From assembly GCA_937873455.1 (NCBI GenBank), contig CALMYG010000155.1:1-44970 (forward strand): 44,970 nucleotides of DNA, given 5' to 3'. The notes below the pieces were generated by a model. That model was given only the letters and a program-made list of their open reading frames with translations, had not been told where the DNA came from and did not search any database. Shown here piece after piece: positions 25,001-33,071 of the stretch. The first letter of the stretch is position 1. The number at the start of each line of letters is the position of its first letter. The position numbers and the translations under genes are program-made. Source of the DNA: an uncultured Verrucomicrobiota bacterium (lineage in GTDB: Bacteria; Verrucomicrobiota; Kiritimatiellia; CAIVKH01).

Positions 25001-28000
25001 TTACGGGTCGGTCCCTGCGGATGGCGTGGCGGTAAGTCGCGACGGCGTGATGTGGCATCGACTCTATGCCTTGCCGACCTATGCGGAGCGCGGCGTGTAC
25101 ACCAACCGTATCATCGACCTGACGGCGTTCATGGTCTCCAAGGGCTGGATGCCCGATGCGCATTTCCGAATCAAATTCCAGCAGTATGACCGGTATCCGA
25201 TGCCCATTTACGGACGCAGCTTCGACAACATTCAGGTGTACGATCCCACGCGTGTGGCCGATCTACGCCTGGTCATGACCCAGTCGGAAAATCCGGCGAC
25301 GCCGGGAAGCAATCTGGTTTATCACCTTGTTGTCTCGAATCACGGACCCTTGGCGGCTTCATCGGTAACGCTCAGCAATCAGCTACCCGCATCGGTGGTG
25401 CTGGTTTCTGCGCTGGCAAGTCAGGGTGACTGCCTGGATATGGGAGGGGCGCTGGTGTGCGAGCTCGGAGCGCTGGATGCGGGAGAATCGGCGACCGTGA
25501 CGGTTACGGTCTTGCCTGTTGGCGTTGGTTTTATCGTCAACACGGCTTCGGTGCGCGGTTCGGAGCTTGATCCTGACACTGCCAACAACCGGCAATTTCT
25601 GGTCGCCTTGGTGGATGAACCCGGCGGAGCGCTGGTGTTTGATCGCGCCGACCTTTCCGTCAACGAGGACATCGGCATGGTCTACGTGGCGGTGGTCCGC
25701 ACCCAGAAGATCTACGGAGCGGCCTCGGTGGATTATCATACAGTCGATGGCGCGGCGCTGGCCGGGTCAGACTATGTGGCGACCTCCGGCACGCTCCATT
25801 TCGCCAGCGGCCAAACCGTGCAGGTGATTCCCGTTGCCATTTTGGATGATCGGGTTACGGAGGAGGACGCGTCGTTTTTCATCCGGCTGAGTAATCCCGG
25901 CGGGGCCGCCGTGCTTGGCGAACCGACCGAACTGGAAATCACCATTCGTGACGACGACGGGGTGGCGCCCTTTCCTTTTCTGGAGAATTTCGAGTCCGGG
26001 GTGTTCTCGAATTACTGGCGTCGTTATTCCTCCACGCCGGATGGCCGGGTGCAGATCACCGAAGACTATGGGCCGCATGCCGGCGCACGGCATGTCACGA
26101 TGGATACCGCCTCGTGGGGGCAGGGCGGTGTTTTGAACGAACTGGTGTTGAGCGTTGACCTGGCCGGTCAACAGGGGGTGACGCTGGCGTTCTGGCATAA
26201 ACACTTCAACGATGAAAGCCACCTGATGAGCGCGACGTTCACCGGGCGACAGAACGCCGATGGCGTCGCGGTCAGCGTCAATGGAACCAATTGGGTCAAG
26301 GTGCGGGGACTCGCGCCTTCGGAGGGCGCGAGCACGATCTACCGGCGCTATGAGGTGGCGCTGGATCCGATCCTCGCCGCCCACGGGTTGTCCTATAACG
26401 ACCGTTTCATGATCAAGTTCCAGCAATTCGATGATGTGCCGATCGCGTCCGACGGTTTTGCGTTTGATGCCATCGAACTATTTGCCGCCAACGGGGCGGT
26501 GCGGTTTGGTCAGGCGGCCTATGCCGTATCGGAAACCGGCGGCGTGGTCCTGGTCACGGTGGAACGGATCAACGGAAGTTACGGGACCATCTCCGTCGCC
26601 TACGCGACCAGCAATGAAACGGCGGTTGCCGGCAGCGACTACACCGCCGTTTCCGGCGTGCTGGTCTTGTCCAATGGGGTTACCTCGGCGGTACTGGCCA
26701 TCCCCGTGCTTGACGATGCCGCCGATGAGGCGGATGAAACATTCACGATCCGGCTGTTTAATCCCGCCGGGGGCGCCTTACTGGCCGCGCCTTCAACCGC
26801 CCGTATCACCATTCTCGACAACGATGGACCCGGGAGCTTGCAGTTTGAGGCCGCCGAATTCGCCGTCATGGAAGGGGCCGGGGTCTTCGAAGTGTCGGTG
26901 GTGCGGCGGGGCGGGACTGAAGGCTTGGTGACGGTGAACTATGCGACGGGGGACGGGACGGCTACGTCGGGGGTGGACTACCAAAGCGCCACTGGAACCC
27001 TGGTGTTCGCCGAGGGTGTGATCCGTCAGACGTTTGCGGTGGAAATTCTCCAGGACGATGTGGCCGAGGGCGCCGAGACCATCATGCTGATCTTGTCGGA
27101 GCCTATTGGCGGAGCGTCGCTGGGAGCACCGGCTGGGGCGACCCTGACCATCATCGACGATGAAAATCCTTACGTTACCTATTATCAGGACGCCTATGGC
27201 AAGACCGGAACAAATTTGCATGCGGCGTTGCATGGCATTATTCGCGAGGGGCAACTGTTCGACTACAGCACGGTGTGGACCATCCTCAAGGAGGTGGATG
27301 AGCATCCTGACAACACCAACGAGGTGCTGCTGGTGTACAAGCAGGAAGGCCGGAGCAAAAACAATAACGGCGGAAACTCCGGGCAGTGGAACCGGGAACA
27401 TGTCTGGCCCCGGTCGCGCGGTTTCTCCGGCGACCCCGACCTCTCCAAGCCCCCGTCGGTTGATGTGCATCATATCCGGGCGGCTGATGTGGAACTCAAC
27501 AACCTGCGGGGCAACAAGGATTTCGTTGCCGGCGGCGCGCCGGTGCCTGGCGCGCCTCCGAGTTGCCGTACGACCGATACCACCTTTGAGCCGCCCGATG
27601 CGTCCAAGGGTGACGTCGCCCGGATGATCTTATATATGGATGTCCGTTATCAGGGCTCCCGGGATAACGAACCGGACCTGCGTGTTGTGGATGTCGCCCC
27701 GGCCAGCGGTGTTCAGGTCGGCAAGCTTTCCCAGTTGATCGCGTGGCATTTTCAGGACCCGCCGGACGCGTTCGAGATGCGACGCAACGATTTGATTTAC
27801 CAAAACTGGCAGGGCAACCGGAATCCGTTTGTCGATCATCCCGAATGGGTGTCCGACATATGGGGTGGCGGCGTTCTGATACAAACAACCAACCAGGGCG
27901 GAGGTACGATCAGTCCGCACAATCCCGAAGTGTATTACGGCGCCAATCAACAGTTCGACATCGTCCCCGCTCCGTATTATCGCGTGGCCGCCATCTGGAC

Positions 28001-28487
28001 CAATGGTCAGCTTGCTGCCGCCGATTTCGCGCCGGGTCCGGTTTCCTTTACTTGGAATCAGGTGCGGTCCACCGGAGCGCTGTCCGTGGTGTTTGCCGAA
28101 TTGGTCGCCACCAACCAAACACCGCTGTGGTGGCTGGCTCAGTATGGCATTACCAACGATGTCGATGCCGCCGCCCTTGCCGACCAGGATGGCGATGCTG
28201 TTCCGACCTGGGAGGAATATATCGCCGGCACCGATCCCACCGATCCCGGTTCGGTCTTTGTGCTCGCCGGCATGCCCGCGCCGACCGCGGATGGCGCCCT
28301 GGTGCTGATCTGGCCCAGCGTCAGCAACCGGACGTATGCCGTCTGGGTGGCTACGAATCCGCTGGATGGTTTCAACATGCCGATTGCCGTTGATCTGTTA
28401 TCCACTCCGCCGGAAAATCGCTACACAACCGGAATCTTTCAGGCTGATGCGCCTGCTTTCCTGCTACGGGTTACTAACAATCCGTAA
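22053..28487 (+). CDS. Giant secreted multidomain protein: jelly-roll, Ig-like, Calx-beta, DUF11-like and endonuclease I domains
   Basis: The 2144-residue protein opens with a signal peptide (VLAIGLGMSGGVFA, cleavage near residue 24). Domains in order: jelly-roll/choice-of-anchor-like (about 24-156), Ig-like (165-261), a second copy of both (265-398, 405-498), Calx-beta (499-608), MAM-like (610-773), Calx-beta (779-889), jelly-roll (893-1064), DUF11-like (1068-1186), Calx-beta (1192-1303), jelly-roll (1306-1478), two Calx-beta (1483-1590, 1593-1703) and endonuclease I (1704-1937). The nuclease keeps WNREHVWPRSRG and DVHHIRAADVELNN, so it is probably active. The tail has an InlB/Bacterial_2-like segment (1940-2024), an acidic loop DQDGDAVPTWEEY that looks calcium-binding, and a last domain common in related phyla. 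No LPxTG or autotransporter is visible. It is likely an extracellular, calcium-stiffened DNase or adhesin-nuclease. It is monocistronic, convergent with amrS. Confidence 0.85.
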   Translation: MNNARITRGVLAIGLGMSGGVFANIFEGFDASTSLPVGWINGGSGNQANASHYQSPPNCRSLAANQFLQTPLIDFPTNLAFYVDSSNAGAGKTATVDYSVNGGPWTLLASFAVSTAGNNRNYPLTSSPDLSTNANVRFRFNSTFSTWYLDDVAITTAAAIPSNTPPILTLNPPGATITNLVGEPLSVTVHVAELDGDSVALYAVHLPEGALLEPDPAMGVAPLSAVFSWMPGNTGLFNAVFAAGDKDGTNTVSLLVHVTLPEPFLLLAESFDASTDLPPGWINEGSGHSALAAHYQSPPYCRSMAANQALISPAVDYPTNLQFYADASGGGSGKVAQVEYQVAGGAWVLLHQFVVTSVGRTESVRLDLSPDLSGSTQVRFRFSSTFATWYLDDVRITGGLELEVPPVLKSIGPRMVAIGQTLYVPVTATDIDGNDITLYASNLPPGAVFDEVTRAGVVSNTLIYTPDVSDIGMVYTTTVVAADMHGVDEESFTISVFDVVVGFAEAGAVAREDDGMYRVLVVLSRAADVTVDLSVSGTATGGPEADFMLSTNRLVFTSSGEATQVVEGVIRDDLDREPPETVIMTLMNAEGAEPGPISVFTLTILDDDSLYEEFFDADPGWATEGLWTFGVPLGVSGSFGGRDPSSGFTGPYVYGYNLAGNYPDNMNEPLYLTAPAIDCRRFRNVRLNFRRWLGVESAYFDHAFIQVSRDQMTWVDVWRNGFETIRDAAWTNVIYDISAVADGEPGVYIRWGMGPSDYVVTFAGWNIDDVILEGDQITNAVFRFSAPTYSVHETSAVAVITVMRSGRVQIPASIGYVSADGTAVAGLDYLSVSGTLHFAAGDVEQTFTVPLLDDPDVEGDETIQLTLLPTETGEVGSISQATLLLLDDEAPGATVPFFEGFEAPGPDAAWQFHSTDAGRIRFMDAGLIPYAGAGSLFMDVSDYNLFGLNEAVLTVDLRGHTNLMVNFWEYNLDDQYHPMPAQFYGSVPADGVAVSRDGVMWHRLYALPTYAERGVYTNRIIDLTAFMVSKGWMPDAHFRIKFQQYDRYPMPIYGRSFDNIQVYDPTRVADLRLVMTQSENPATPGSNLVYHLVVSNHGPLAASSVTLSNQLPASVVLVSALASQGDCLDMGGALVCELGALDAGESATVTVTVLPVGVGFIVNTASVRGSELDPDTANNRQFLVALVDEPGGALVFDRADLSVNEDIGMVYVAVVRTQKIYGAASVDYHTVDGAALAGSDYVATSGTLHFASGQTVQVIPVAILDDRVTEEDASFFIRLSNPGGAAVLGEPTELEITIRDDDGVAPFPFLENFESGVFSNYWRRYSSTPDGRVQITEDYGPHAGARHVTMDTASWGQGGVLNELVLSVDLAGQQGVTLAFWHKHFNDESHLMSATFTGRQNADGVAVSVNGTNWVKVRGLAPSEGASTIYRRYEVALDPILAAHGLSYNDRFMIKFQQFDDVPIASDGFAFDAIELFAANGAVRFGQAAYAVSETGGVVLVTVERINGSYGTISVAYATSNETAVAGSDYTAVSGVLVLSNGVTSAVLAIPVLDDAADEADETFTIRLFNPAGGALLAAPSTARITILDNDGPGSLQFEAAEFAVMEGAGVFEVSVVRRGGTEGLVTVNYATGDGTATSGVDYQSATGTLVFAEGVIRQTFAVEILQDDVAEGAETIMLILSEPIGGASLGAPAGATLTIIDDENPYVTYYQDAYGKTGTNLHAALHGIIREGQLFDYSTVWTILKEVDEHPDNTNEVLLVYKQEGRSKNNNGGNSGQWNREHVWPRSRGFSGDPDLSKPPSVDVHHIRAADVELNNLRGNKDFVAGGAPVPGAPPSCRTTDTTFEPPDASKGDVARMILYMDVRYQGSRDNEPDLRVVDVAPASGVQVGKLSQLIAWHFQDPPDAFEMRRNDLIYQNWQGNRNPFVDHPEWVSDIWGGGVLIQTTNQGGGTISPHNPEVYYGANQQFDIVPAPYYRVAAIWTNGQLAAADFAPGPVSFTWNQVRSTGALSVVFAELVATNQTPLWWLAQYGITNDVDAAALADQDGDAVPTWEEYIAGTDPTDPGSVFVLAGMPAPTADGALVLIWPSVSNRTYAVWVATNPLDGFNMPIAVDLLSTPPENRYTTGIFQADAPAFLLRVTNNP

Positions 28488-28528
28488 TGCTTTTTTCGCG
28501 GGTTGCCAGAGTCGGGTCTCGGATGTGC

Positions 28529-29626
28529 TTATGCGGGATGCAAGCGGACCGGGAGTCGTCGGGCGCCCCAATCGCCGGGCGGCCCGTCAAACACACCGGG
28601 AATCTGCCTGCCGCAGGATAGGCAGCGCCCGAGGTCATCAAGCTGCCAACGGGTGAGGTTGTACCAATCCCGCCCGATGACGATTTCGCCGCATCCGGGG
28701 CATGCGGTGCTTCCGCCCTCCGCGTCGTGGACGTTTCCGGTATAGACATAATGCAGGCCGTGGCCGCGGGCGATCGTCCGGGCGCGGGTCAGGGTGGCCG
28801 GCGGGGTGGGCGGATGGTCCATCATTTTGTAGTCGGGATGAAAAGCGGTGAAGTGGAGGGGTACGTCAGGGCCGAGTTCCCGGGCGATCCATGAAGAGAG
28901 GGCGTGGAGCTCTTCATCGCTATCGTTTTCTCCCGGAATAAGCAGCGTGGTGATTTCGAGCCACACCTTGGTTTCGCGTTTGATGTAAACGAGCGTCTCC
29001 AACACGTTGTCAAGTTCGGCCCCGCAGATGTTGCGATAAAATTCCGGGGTAAAGGCCTTGAGGTCGACGTTGGCGGCGTCCATGTGTGCGAAAAACTCCC
29101 GGCGCGGGGCATCACATATATACCCGGCGGTGACGGCAACGGTCCGTATTCCGAGCGGCCGGCAGGCGCGGGCGATGTCGATGGCGTATTCGAGAAAGAT
29201 CACCGGGTCGTTATAGGTGAAGGCGATGGATCGGCAACCGAGACGGCGGGCGGCCTCGGCGATGGTTGCGGGAGAAGCGTCGTCGGATAACGTGTCGGTT
29301 TCCCTCGACTTGCTGATACTCCAGTTTTGGCAAAATTTGCAGGTGAGGTTACACCCGGCGGTTCCGAAGGAAAGGATGGGCGTTCCCGGGAGAAAGTGGT
29401 TCAGCGGCTTCTTCTCCACCGGATCGACGCAGAATCCGCTGCTTCGGCCGTAGGTGGTGAGAACAATACGGCCATTTCGGCATGCCCGGACAAAACATGC
29501 GCCTCGCTGGCCTTCGGCAAGGCGGCAGTGGTTGGGGCAGACGTTGCATTGCACCCGCCCGTTCGGCAGGCTTTCCCAATACCGGGTGTCGACGACCGTT
29601 CCATCCTGTTGCGCGGTGAGATTCAT
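28529..29626 (-). CDS. amrS: AmmeMemoRadiSam system radical SAM enzyme
   Basis: The 365-residue protein carries a radical SAM cluster motif, GCNLTCKFCQ (C92, C96, C99), preceded by an N-terminal cysteine-rich segment (CNVCPNHC, residues 27-34). C-terminal cysteine pairs follow: CPGCGEIVIG and CLSCGRQIPG. This is the AmrS/PflA-like arrangement of the conserved AmmeMemoRadiSam trio. The ATG at 29626 is chosen for its Shine-Dalgarno GGAGAG and the family N-terminus; the open frame runs on upstream across the divergent promoter without homology. The two partner proteins are encoded divergently 66 bases away. Substrate is unknown; the family is thought to modify a macromolecule or small molecule by radical chemistry. 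Confidence 0.9.
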   Translation of the reverse strand: MNLTAQQDGTVVDTRYWESLPNGRVQCNVCPNHCRLAEGQRGACFVRACRNGRIVLTTYGRSSGFCVDPVEKKPLNHFLPGTPILSFGTAGCNLTCKFCQNWSISKSRETDTLSDDASPATIAEAARRLGCRSIAFTYNDPVIFLEYAIDIARACRPLGIRTVAVTAGYICDAPRREFFAHMDAANVDLKAFTPEFYRNICGAELDNVLETLVYIKRETKVWLEITTLLIPGENDSDEELHALSSWIARELGPDVPLHFTAFHPDYKMMDHPPTPPATLTRARTIARGHGLHYVYTGNVHDAEGGSTACPGCGEIVIGRDWYNLTRWQLDDLGRCLSCGRQIPGVFDGPPGDWGARRLPVRLHPA

Positions 29627-29643
29627 CTTCTCTCTCCATAGGT

Positions 29644-29673
29644 ATTGTAGGATGACCGCGATCGGGATACAAT
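29644..29673. promoter_or_regulatory. Symmetric divergent promoter between amrS and the Memo gene
   Basis: ATTGTA (29644-29649) and TACAAT (29668-29673) form an inverted repeat. On the plus strand it reads TTGTAG-N17-TACAAT towards the Memo gene. On the minus strand it reads TTGTAT-N17-TACAAT towards amrS. Each -10 overlaps the other strand's -35, so the two polymerases would compete for the same site. Predicted leaders are only about 10 bases on each side. Confidence 0.5.
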
Positions 29674-29692
29674 ACGAATAGAGGTGCGTGTC

Positions 29693-30496
29693 ATGAAGAC
29701 GAGAGCCGTCCGTCCTCCCGCGGTGGCGGGGATGTTTTATCCTTCCGATCCGGAAGAGCTTCAAGTCGCGGTGGCGACTTGTCTGGCCCACGCCCGCGGC
29801 ACGGAGCGCGTTCGCGGCCCGGTTAAGGCGTTGATTGCACCGCATGCGGGGTATGTGTATTCGGGTCCGATTGCCGGATCGGCCTACGCCTGTCTGTCTC
29901 CGTTCCGGGATCGCATCAGGCGGGTGGTGTTGCTCGGACCTTCCCACCGGGTCGGTTTTCGCGGCATTGCGCTGTCCAGCGCCGCGGCGTTTCGTACGCC
30001 ACTGGGCGAAGCGCCTCTGGATGACGAAATAAACGAGGCGCTGGCTTCGCTCGACGCCGTGGTGGTCTATGATCGCGCCCATCAGGATGAGCATGGTTTG
30101 GAGGTCCACCTGCCGTTTTTACAAATGACCTTGGCATCCTTCACCTTGGCGCCGATTGTGGTGGGCGATGCATCGCCGCGCGAAATTTCCGGGGCCTTGG
30201 AGCGGGTCTGGGGCGGACCGGAAACCCTGGTGGTGGTAAGTTCCGATCTCAGCCACTATCTGCCTTATGATGAGGCGGTACGTATCGATCAGGTAACCAC
30301 GGAGGCGATTGAGCGCCTGGATGTCGAAGGGGTCGGGCCGGAGCAGGCTTGCGGGCGATTGCCCGTGCAGGGGCTTTTGCAGGAAGCGCAACGCCATCAT
30401 CTAACCGCGACCGCCGTCGATGTCCGCAACTCCGGCGATACCGCCGGAGACAAGCGCCAGGTCGTCGGGTATGGAGCTTATGTCTTTACCTCCTGA
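29693..30496 (+). CDS. amrB: AmmeMemoRadiSam system protein B (MEMO1 family)
   Basis: The 267-residue protein starts MKTRAVRPPAVAGMFYPSDPEEL and has the MEMO1 family signatures ALIAPHAGYVYSGPIAGSAY, LLGPSHRVGFRG, HQDEHGLEVHLPFLQ and VVSSDLSHYLPYDEA. The histidines, aspartate and cysteine positions line a pocket like that of class III dioxygenases (LigB fold); human MEMO1 binds metal. The role in bacteria is not known. GAGG at 29681-29684 supports ATG 29693, though GTG 29684 is also in frame. It overlaps the AMMECR1 gene, so both are co-translated. Confidence 0.92.
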   Translation: MKTRAVRPPAVAGMFYPSDPEELQVAVATCLAHARGTERVRGPVKALIAPHAGYVYSGPIAGSAYACLSPFRDRIRRVVLLGPSHRVGFRGIALSSAAAFRTPLGEAPLDDEINEALASLDAVVVYDRAHQDEHGLEVHLPFLQMTLASFTLAPIVVGDASPREISGALERVWGGPETLVVVSSDLSHYLPYDEAVRIDQVTTEAIERLDVEGVGPEQACGRLPVQGLLQEAQRHHLTATAVDVRNSGDTAGDKRQVVGYGAYVFTS

Positions 30497-31064
30497 ACAA
30501 CACCCGTTTGTCCGATGGCGAACACCGCTGTTGCGGCAGGCCCGCACAGCGCTCGTGCATGGCGTCCGTCACGGACGGCCGCCGGGTATCATGCTGGAGG
30601 AGTGGCCGTTCGAGTTGCGGGAAGTACGCGCAACCTTTGTTACGTTGGAGAAAGGCGGGAAATTGCGGGGATGCATCGGGCATCTGGAGGCGACGCAACC
30701 GTTGGTGGTCGACATCACGGAAAATGCCGTCGCGGCGGCGATTCATGATCCGCGCTTTCCCCCGGTGAGCGAAGACGAAATGGAAGAGATCACCATGTCG
30801 CTTTCCATCCTTACGCCTCCGGAGCCGCTGGAGGTGACCGATGAAGCCGGTTTGCGTGCGTGTTTGCGTCCAGGCGTGGACGGTTTGATCCTTCGCGAGG
30901 GGCGCCGGCAGGCGACCTTCCTGCCCTCGGTGTGGGAGGAGTTGCCGTCGGTGGAAGACTTTTTGCGGCATTTGAAATACAAAGGCGGCTGGGCGCCCGA
31001 CTATTGGTCGGCCCGGATGGCTGCTTGTCGGTATCAGGCGGATTACTTGAGCGAGACGGACTGA
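30480..31064 (+). CDS. amrA: AmmeMemoRadiSam system protein A (AMMECR1 family)
   Basis: The protein (about 194 residues) contains the AMMECR1 hallmark LRGCIGHLEATQPL and the C-terminal VWEELPSVEDFLRHLKYKGG, both highly conserved in the family. The function is unknown; co-occurrence with MEMO1-like and radical SAM genes is the strongest clue. ATG 30480 has GGAG six bases upstream; ATG 30471 is also in frame. It overlaps the Memo gene by 17 bases and its last 22 bases overlap the convergent hydrolase gene. Confidence 0.92.
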   Translation: MSLPPEQHPFVRWRTPLLRQARTALVHGVRHGRPPGIMLEEWPFELREVRATFVTLEKGGKLRGCIGHLEATQPLVVDITENAVAAAIHDPRFPPVSEDEMEEITMSLSILTPPEPLEVTDEAGLRACLRPGVDGLILREGRRQATFLPSVWEELPSVEDFLRHLKYKGGWAPDYWSARMAACRYQADYLSETD

Positions 31065-32020
31065 ATAAACGCCTGTACGCGTTCAGTCCAGAGTTCCGGA
31101 TCCATCAGGCAGATGTTGGCGTGTTCGGCCTTGTCGATGAGCAGGATGTCTTTTTTCCCGGCGAGGCGATTGTAAACAACTTCCGCTCCTTTCCAGAGCG
31201 CGCGGTCGTCTTCCCGGCCATGAATGACCATGGTGGGTATGGTCACTGCGGCGGCGAAATCGACCGGGCGGTGGTCAAAGCCGTTGGTTCGGAGATCCAC
31301 GCTGCCCCAGAAGAGCAGAAGGTCGGCGGCCGGCCAGGGCGGGAGCGATACCAGCCGGAAGCGTTGGCGCAAGGCGTTGACCAGCGAATCGAAGACCGAC
31401 TCGATGATGGCGGCATCGGGCGTTGCCCCGTGCCGCGCCATCGCACGAAGAACCGCCGCCGCGCCCATCGAGTGTCCGTACAAGATGATGCGATGATCCG
31501 GATAGGTCGCACGTGCCCAGTCCAACGTGGTGACCACATCCCGCGCTTCGAAGATTCCCAGCGAAACCGTGTTGCCGGGGGAATCCCCGGCTCCGGGAAA
31601 ATCAATAAGTATGACCTGATGCCCCATGCCGCTGAACAATTTTGCTTCGGGCAGCAGCCCGGACTTTTCGGAGTTGTAGCCGTGATACAGCAGAACGGTC
31701 GTGTCAGGGTCTTCCGCGGGAATGCGCCAGGCGGCTAATTCCAGTCCGTCGCGTCCCGGTAACATGATTTCTTCGAATGGCAAGCCCCAGGCGTTGGGCA
31801 GATCGTGTTCCTGCGGCTTGGGAATTCTAATGCCGTCGAGCCCCAGCTTGATTTTCTGGCTCCAGGTCAGGCTTTCCGGGCGAGGAAGGGCCTCGGCATC
31901 CCGGTCCGCGTAGTGGAAGAAAAAACGGGCGTTGCGCCAAGCGGTGAAGTTCACCAGCACCAGGCCGATAGCCAGCAAAATGGCCAGGCGCTTCAGGGAC
32001 TTATTCGTACCCAGGCCCAT
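31043..32020 (-). CDS. Alpha/beta hydrolase, membrane-anchored
   Basis: This 325-residue protein has an N-terminal signal-anchor (LAILLAIGLVLVNFTAW, about residues 11-27) and an alpha/beta hydrolase domain with VLLYHGYNSEKSG (oxyanion region), ILIDFPGAGDS, and the nucleophile elbow YGHSMGAAAVL. A catalytic Asp is likely in IHGREDDRALW and a His in KAEHANICL. The architecture resembles BAAT/PGAP1-like or serine aminopeptidase S33-like hydrolases anchored to the membrane. The substrate is unknown. The ATG at 32020 overlaps the pdxH stop by 28 bases; the frame upstream of it lies inside pdxH. Confidence 0.8.
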   Translation of the reverse strand: MGLGTNKSLKRLAILLAIGLVLVNFTAWRNARFFFHYADRDAEALPRPESLTWSQKIKLGLDGIRIPKPQEHDLPNAWGLPFEEIMLPGRDGLELAAWRIPAEDPDTTVLLYHGYNSEKSGLLPEAKLFSGMGHQVILIDFPGAGDSPGNTVSLGIFEARDVVTTLDWARATYPDHRIILYGHSMGAAAVLRAMARHGATPDAAIIESVFDSLVNALRQRFRLVSLPPWPAADLLLFWGSVDLRTNGFDHRPVDFAAAVTIPTMVIHGREDDRALWKGAEVVYNRLAGKKDILLIDKAEHANICLMDPELWTERVQAFIQSVSLK

Positions 32021-32634
32021 GCGCCATCCTTTCGGGTGTAGCGAAAACGATCGTGCAGCCGATAGGTGCGTCCCTGCCAGAATTCGATGGCCTCGGGAAT
32101 CAGGCGGTAACCGCCCCAATAGGGCGGAAGCGGAACCGGCTGGCCGGCGAATTGTTTTTCATAGGCGTCGTATTTTTCCATCAGCGCGGCGCGACTGGCA
32201 ACAACGCTGTCTTGGTTGGACGCCCAGGCGCCGATTTGGCTGCCGCGCGGACGCCGATGAAAGTAACGCTCGGAATCCTCCCGGGAAATTTTTTCGACCG
32301 GTCCGGTCATGCGAACCTGACGCACGAGGTCGTTCCAATACATAACCATGGACGCGTAGGGGTTTTCCTCCAGCTCGCGGCCCTTTTGGCTTTCGTAGTT
32401 GGTATAAAAGACAAATCCGCGCGTGTCGTAGGCCTTTAACAGCACCATACGCACCGAGGGTTTGCCGTCGGTGCTGGCGGTGGCGAGGGCGGTGGAGTCC
32501 GGCCAGAAAATGCGGGCGGTGCGGGCGAACCGGAACCAGCGGTCGAACAAGTCCAACGGATCGGCGGTAAGGTCGGTCTCGCGCAGGCCGCGGGTCAGAC
32601 CGCGGATCGACAATACTCTGGCGAGCAGCCCCAT
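31993..32634 (-). CDS. pdxH: Pyridoxamine 5'-phosphate oxidase
   Basis: The 213-residue flavoenzyme has the FMN- and PLP-binding stretches SVRMVLLKAYDTRGFVFYTN, GRELEENPYASMVMYW, VRMTGPVEKISREDSERYF, RPRGSQIGAWAS and the C-terminal WQGRTYRLHDRFRY...WVRISP. It oxidises PNP or PMP to PLP with FMN and oxygen. Length matches E. coli PdxH. It lies 2 bases after sufU and close to sufS, a PLP enzyme, which gives the cluster a shared cofactor logic. Confidence 0.95.
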   Translation of the reverse strand: MGLLARVLSIRGLTRGLRETDLTADPLDLFDRWFRFARTARIFWPDSTALATASTDGKPSVRMVLLKAYDTRGFVFYTNYESQKGRELEENPYASMVMYWNDLVRQVRMTGPVEKISREDSERYFHRRPRGSQIGAWASNQDSVVASRAALMEKYDAYEKQFAGQPVPLPPYWGGYRLIPEAIEFWQGRTYRLHDRFRYTRKDGAWAWVRISP

Positions 32635-32636
32635 CG

Positions 32637-33071
32637 TTATGCCTTTTGTTGATCCAGGGCGGCGCCGAGGGCATGCCAGGCCATGGTGCAGCACTTTACG
32701 CGAAGCGGATAGTTGCGCACGCCTTTTAGTGCGACAAGATCGCCGAGTTCCTCGTCGGATAATTCCGGCCCGCCGCGCATCATGTCGTTGAACCGGGCGA
32801 TCAGATCGCGGATTTCCGCGACCGGGCGACCGGTCACCTTTTCCGCCATCATGGACGAGGACGCCGTACAGATCGCGCAACCCTGGCATTCAATTTTAAC
32901 CGAAGCTACGCAATCCGCGTTTACCGTTGCGTTGAGTTTGATGTGATCGCCGCAGGTTGGGTTTTCCTCGTCCACCATGGCCTCGCCGTCGGGAATGTTC
33001 GCGAAGTGGCGGGGATGCTTGTAATGGTCCAGGATGATTTCCTGATAGAGGTCGTCAAGTTGCACGGTCAA
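32637..33071 (-). CDS. sufU: SufU-type iron-sulfur cluster assembly scaffold / sulfur transfer protein
   Basis: The 144-residue protein keeps the three conserved cysteine sites: C40 in NPTCGDHI, C65 in GCAIC (with an extra C68) and C127/C128 in RVKCCTMAW. A Gly-x-Ala insertion between them (DMMRGGPELSDEELGD) is typical of SufU rather than IscU. SufU accepts persulfide sulfur from SufS using bound zinc. It overlaps sufS by 17 bases. No SufBCD genes are in the window. Confidence 0.9.
   Translation of the reverse strand: MTVQLDDLYQEIILDHYKHPRHFANIPDGEAMVDEENPTCGDHIKLNATVNADCVASVKIECQGCAICTASSSMMAEKVTGRPVAEIRDLIARFNDMMRGGPELSDEELGDLVALKGVRNYPLRVKCCTMAWHALGAALDQQKA

Noticed and set aside
22053..28487. 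A frameshift or separate genes within the large secreted protein
   Set aside because: The frame is open throughout, domain boundaries run on continuously and no internal ribosome binding site with an independent start is evident.
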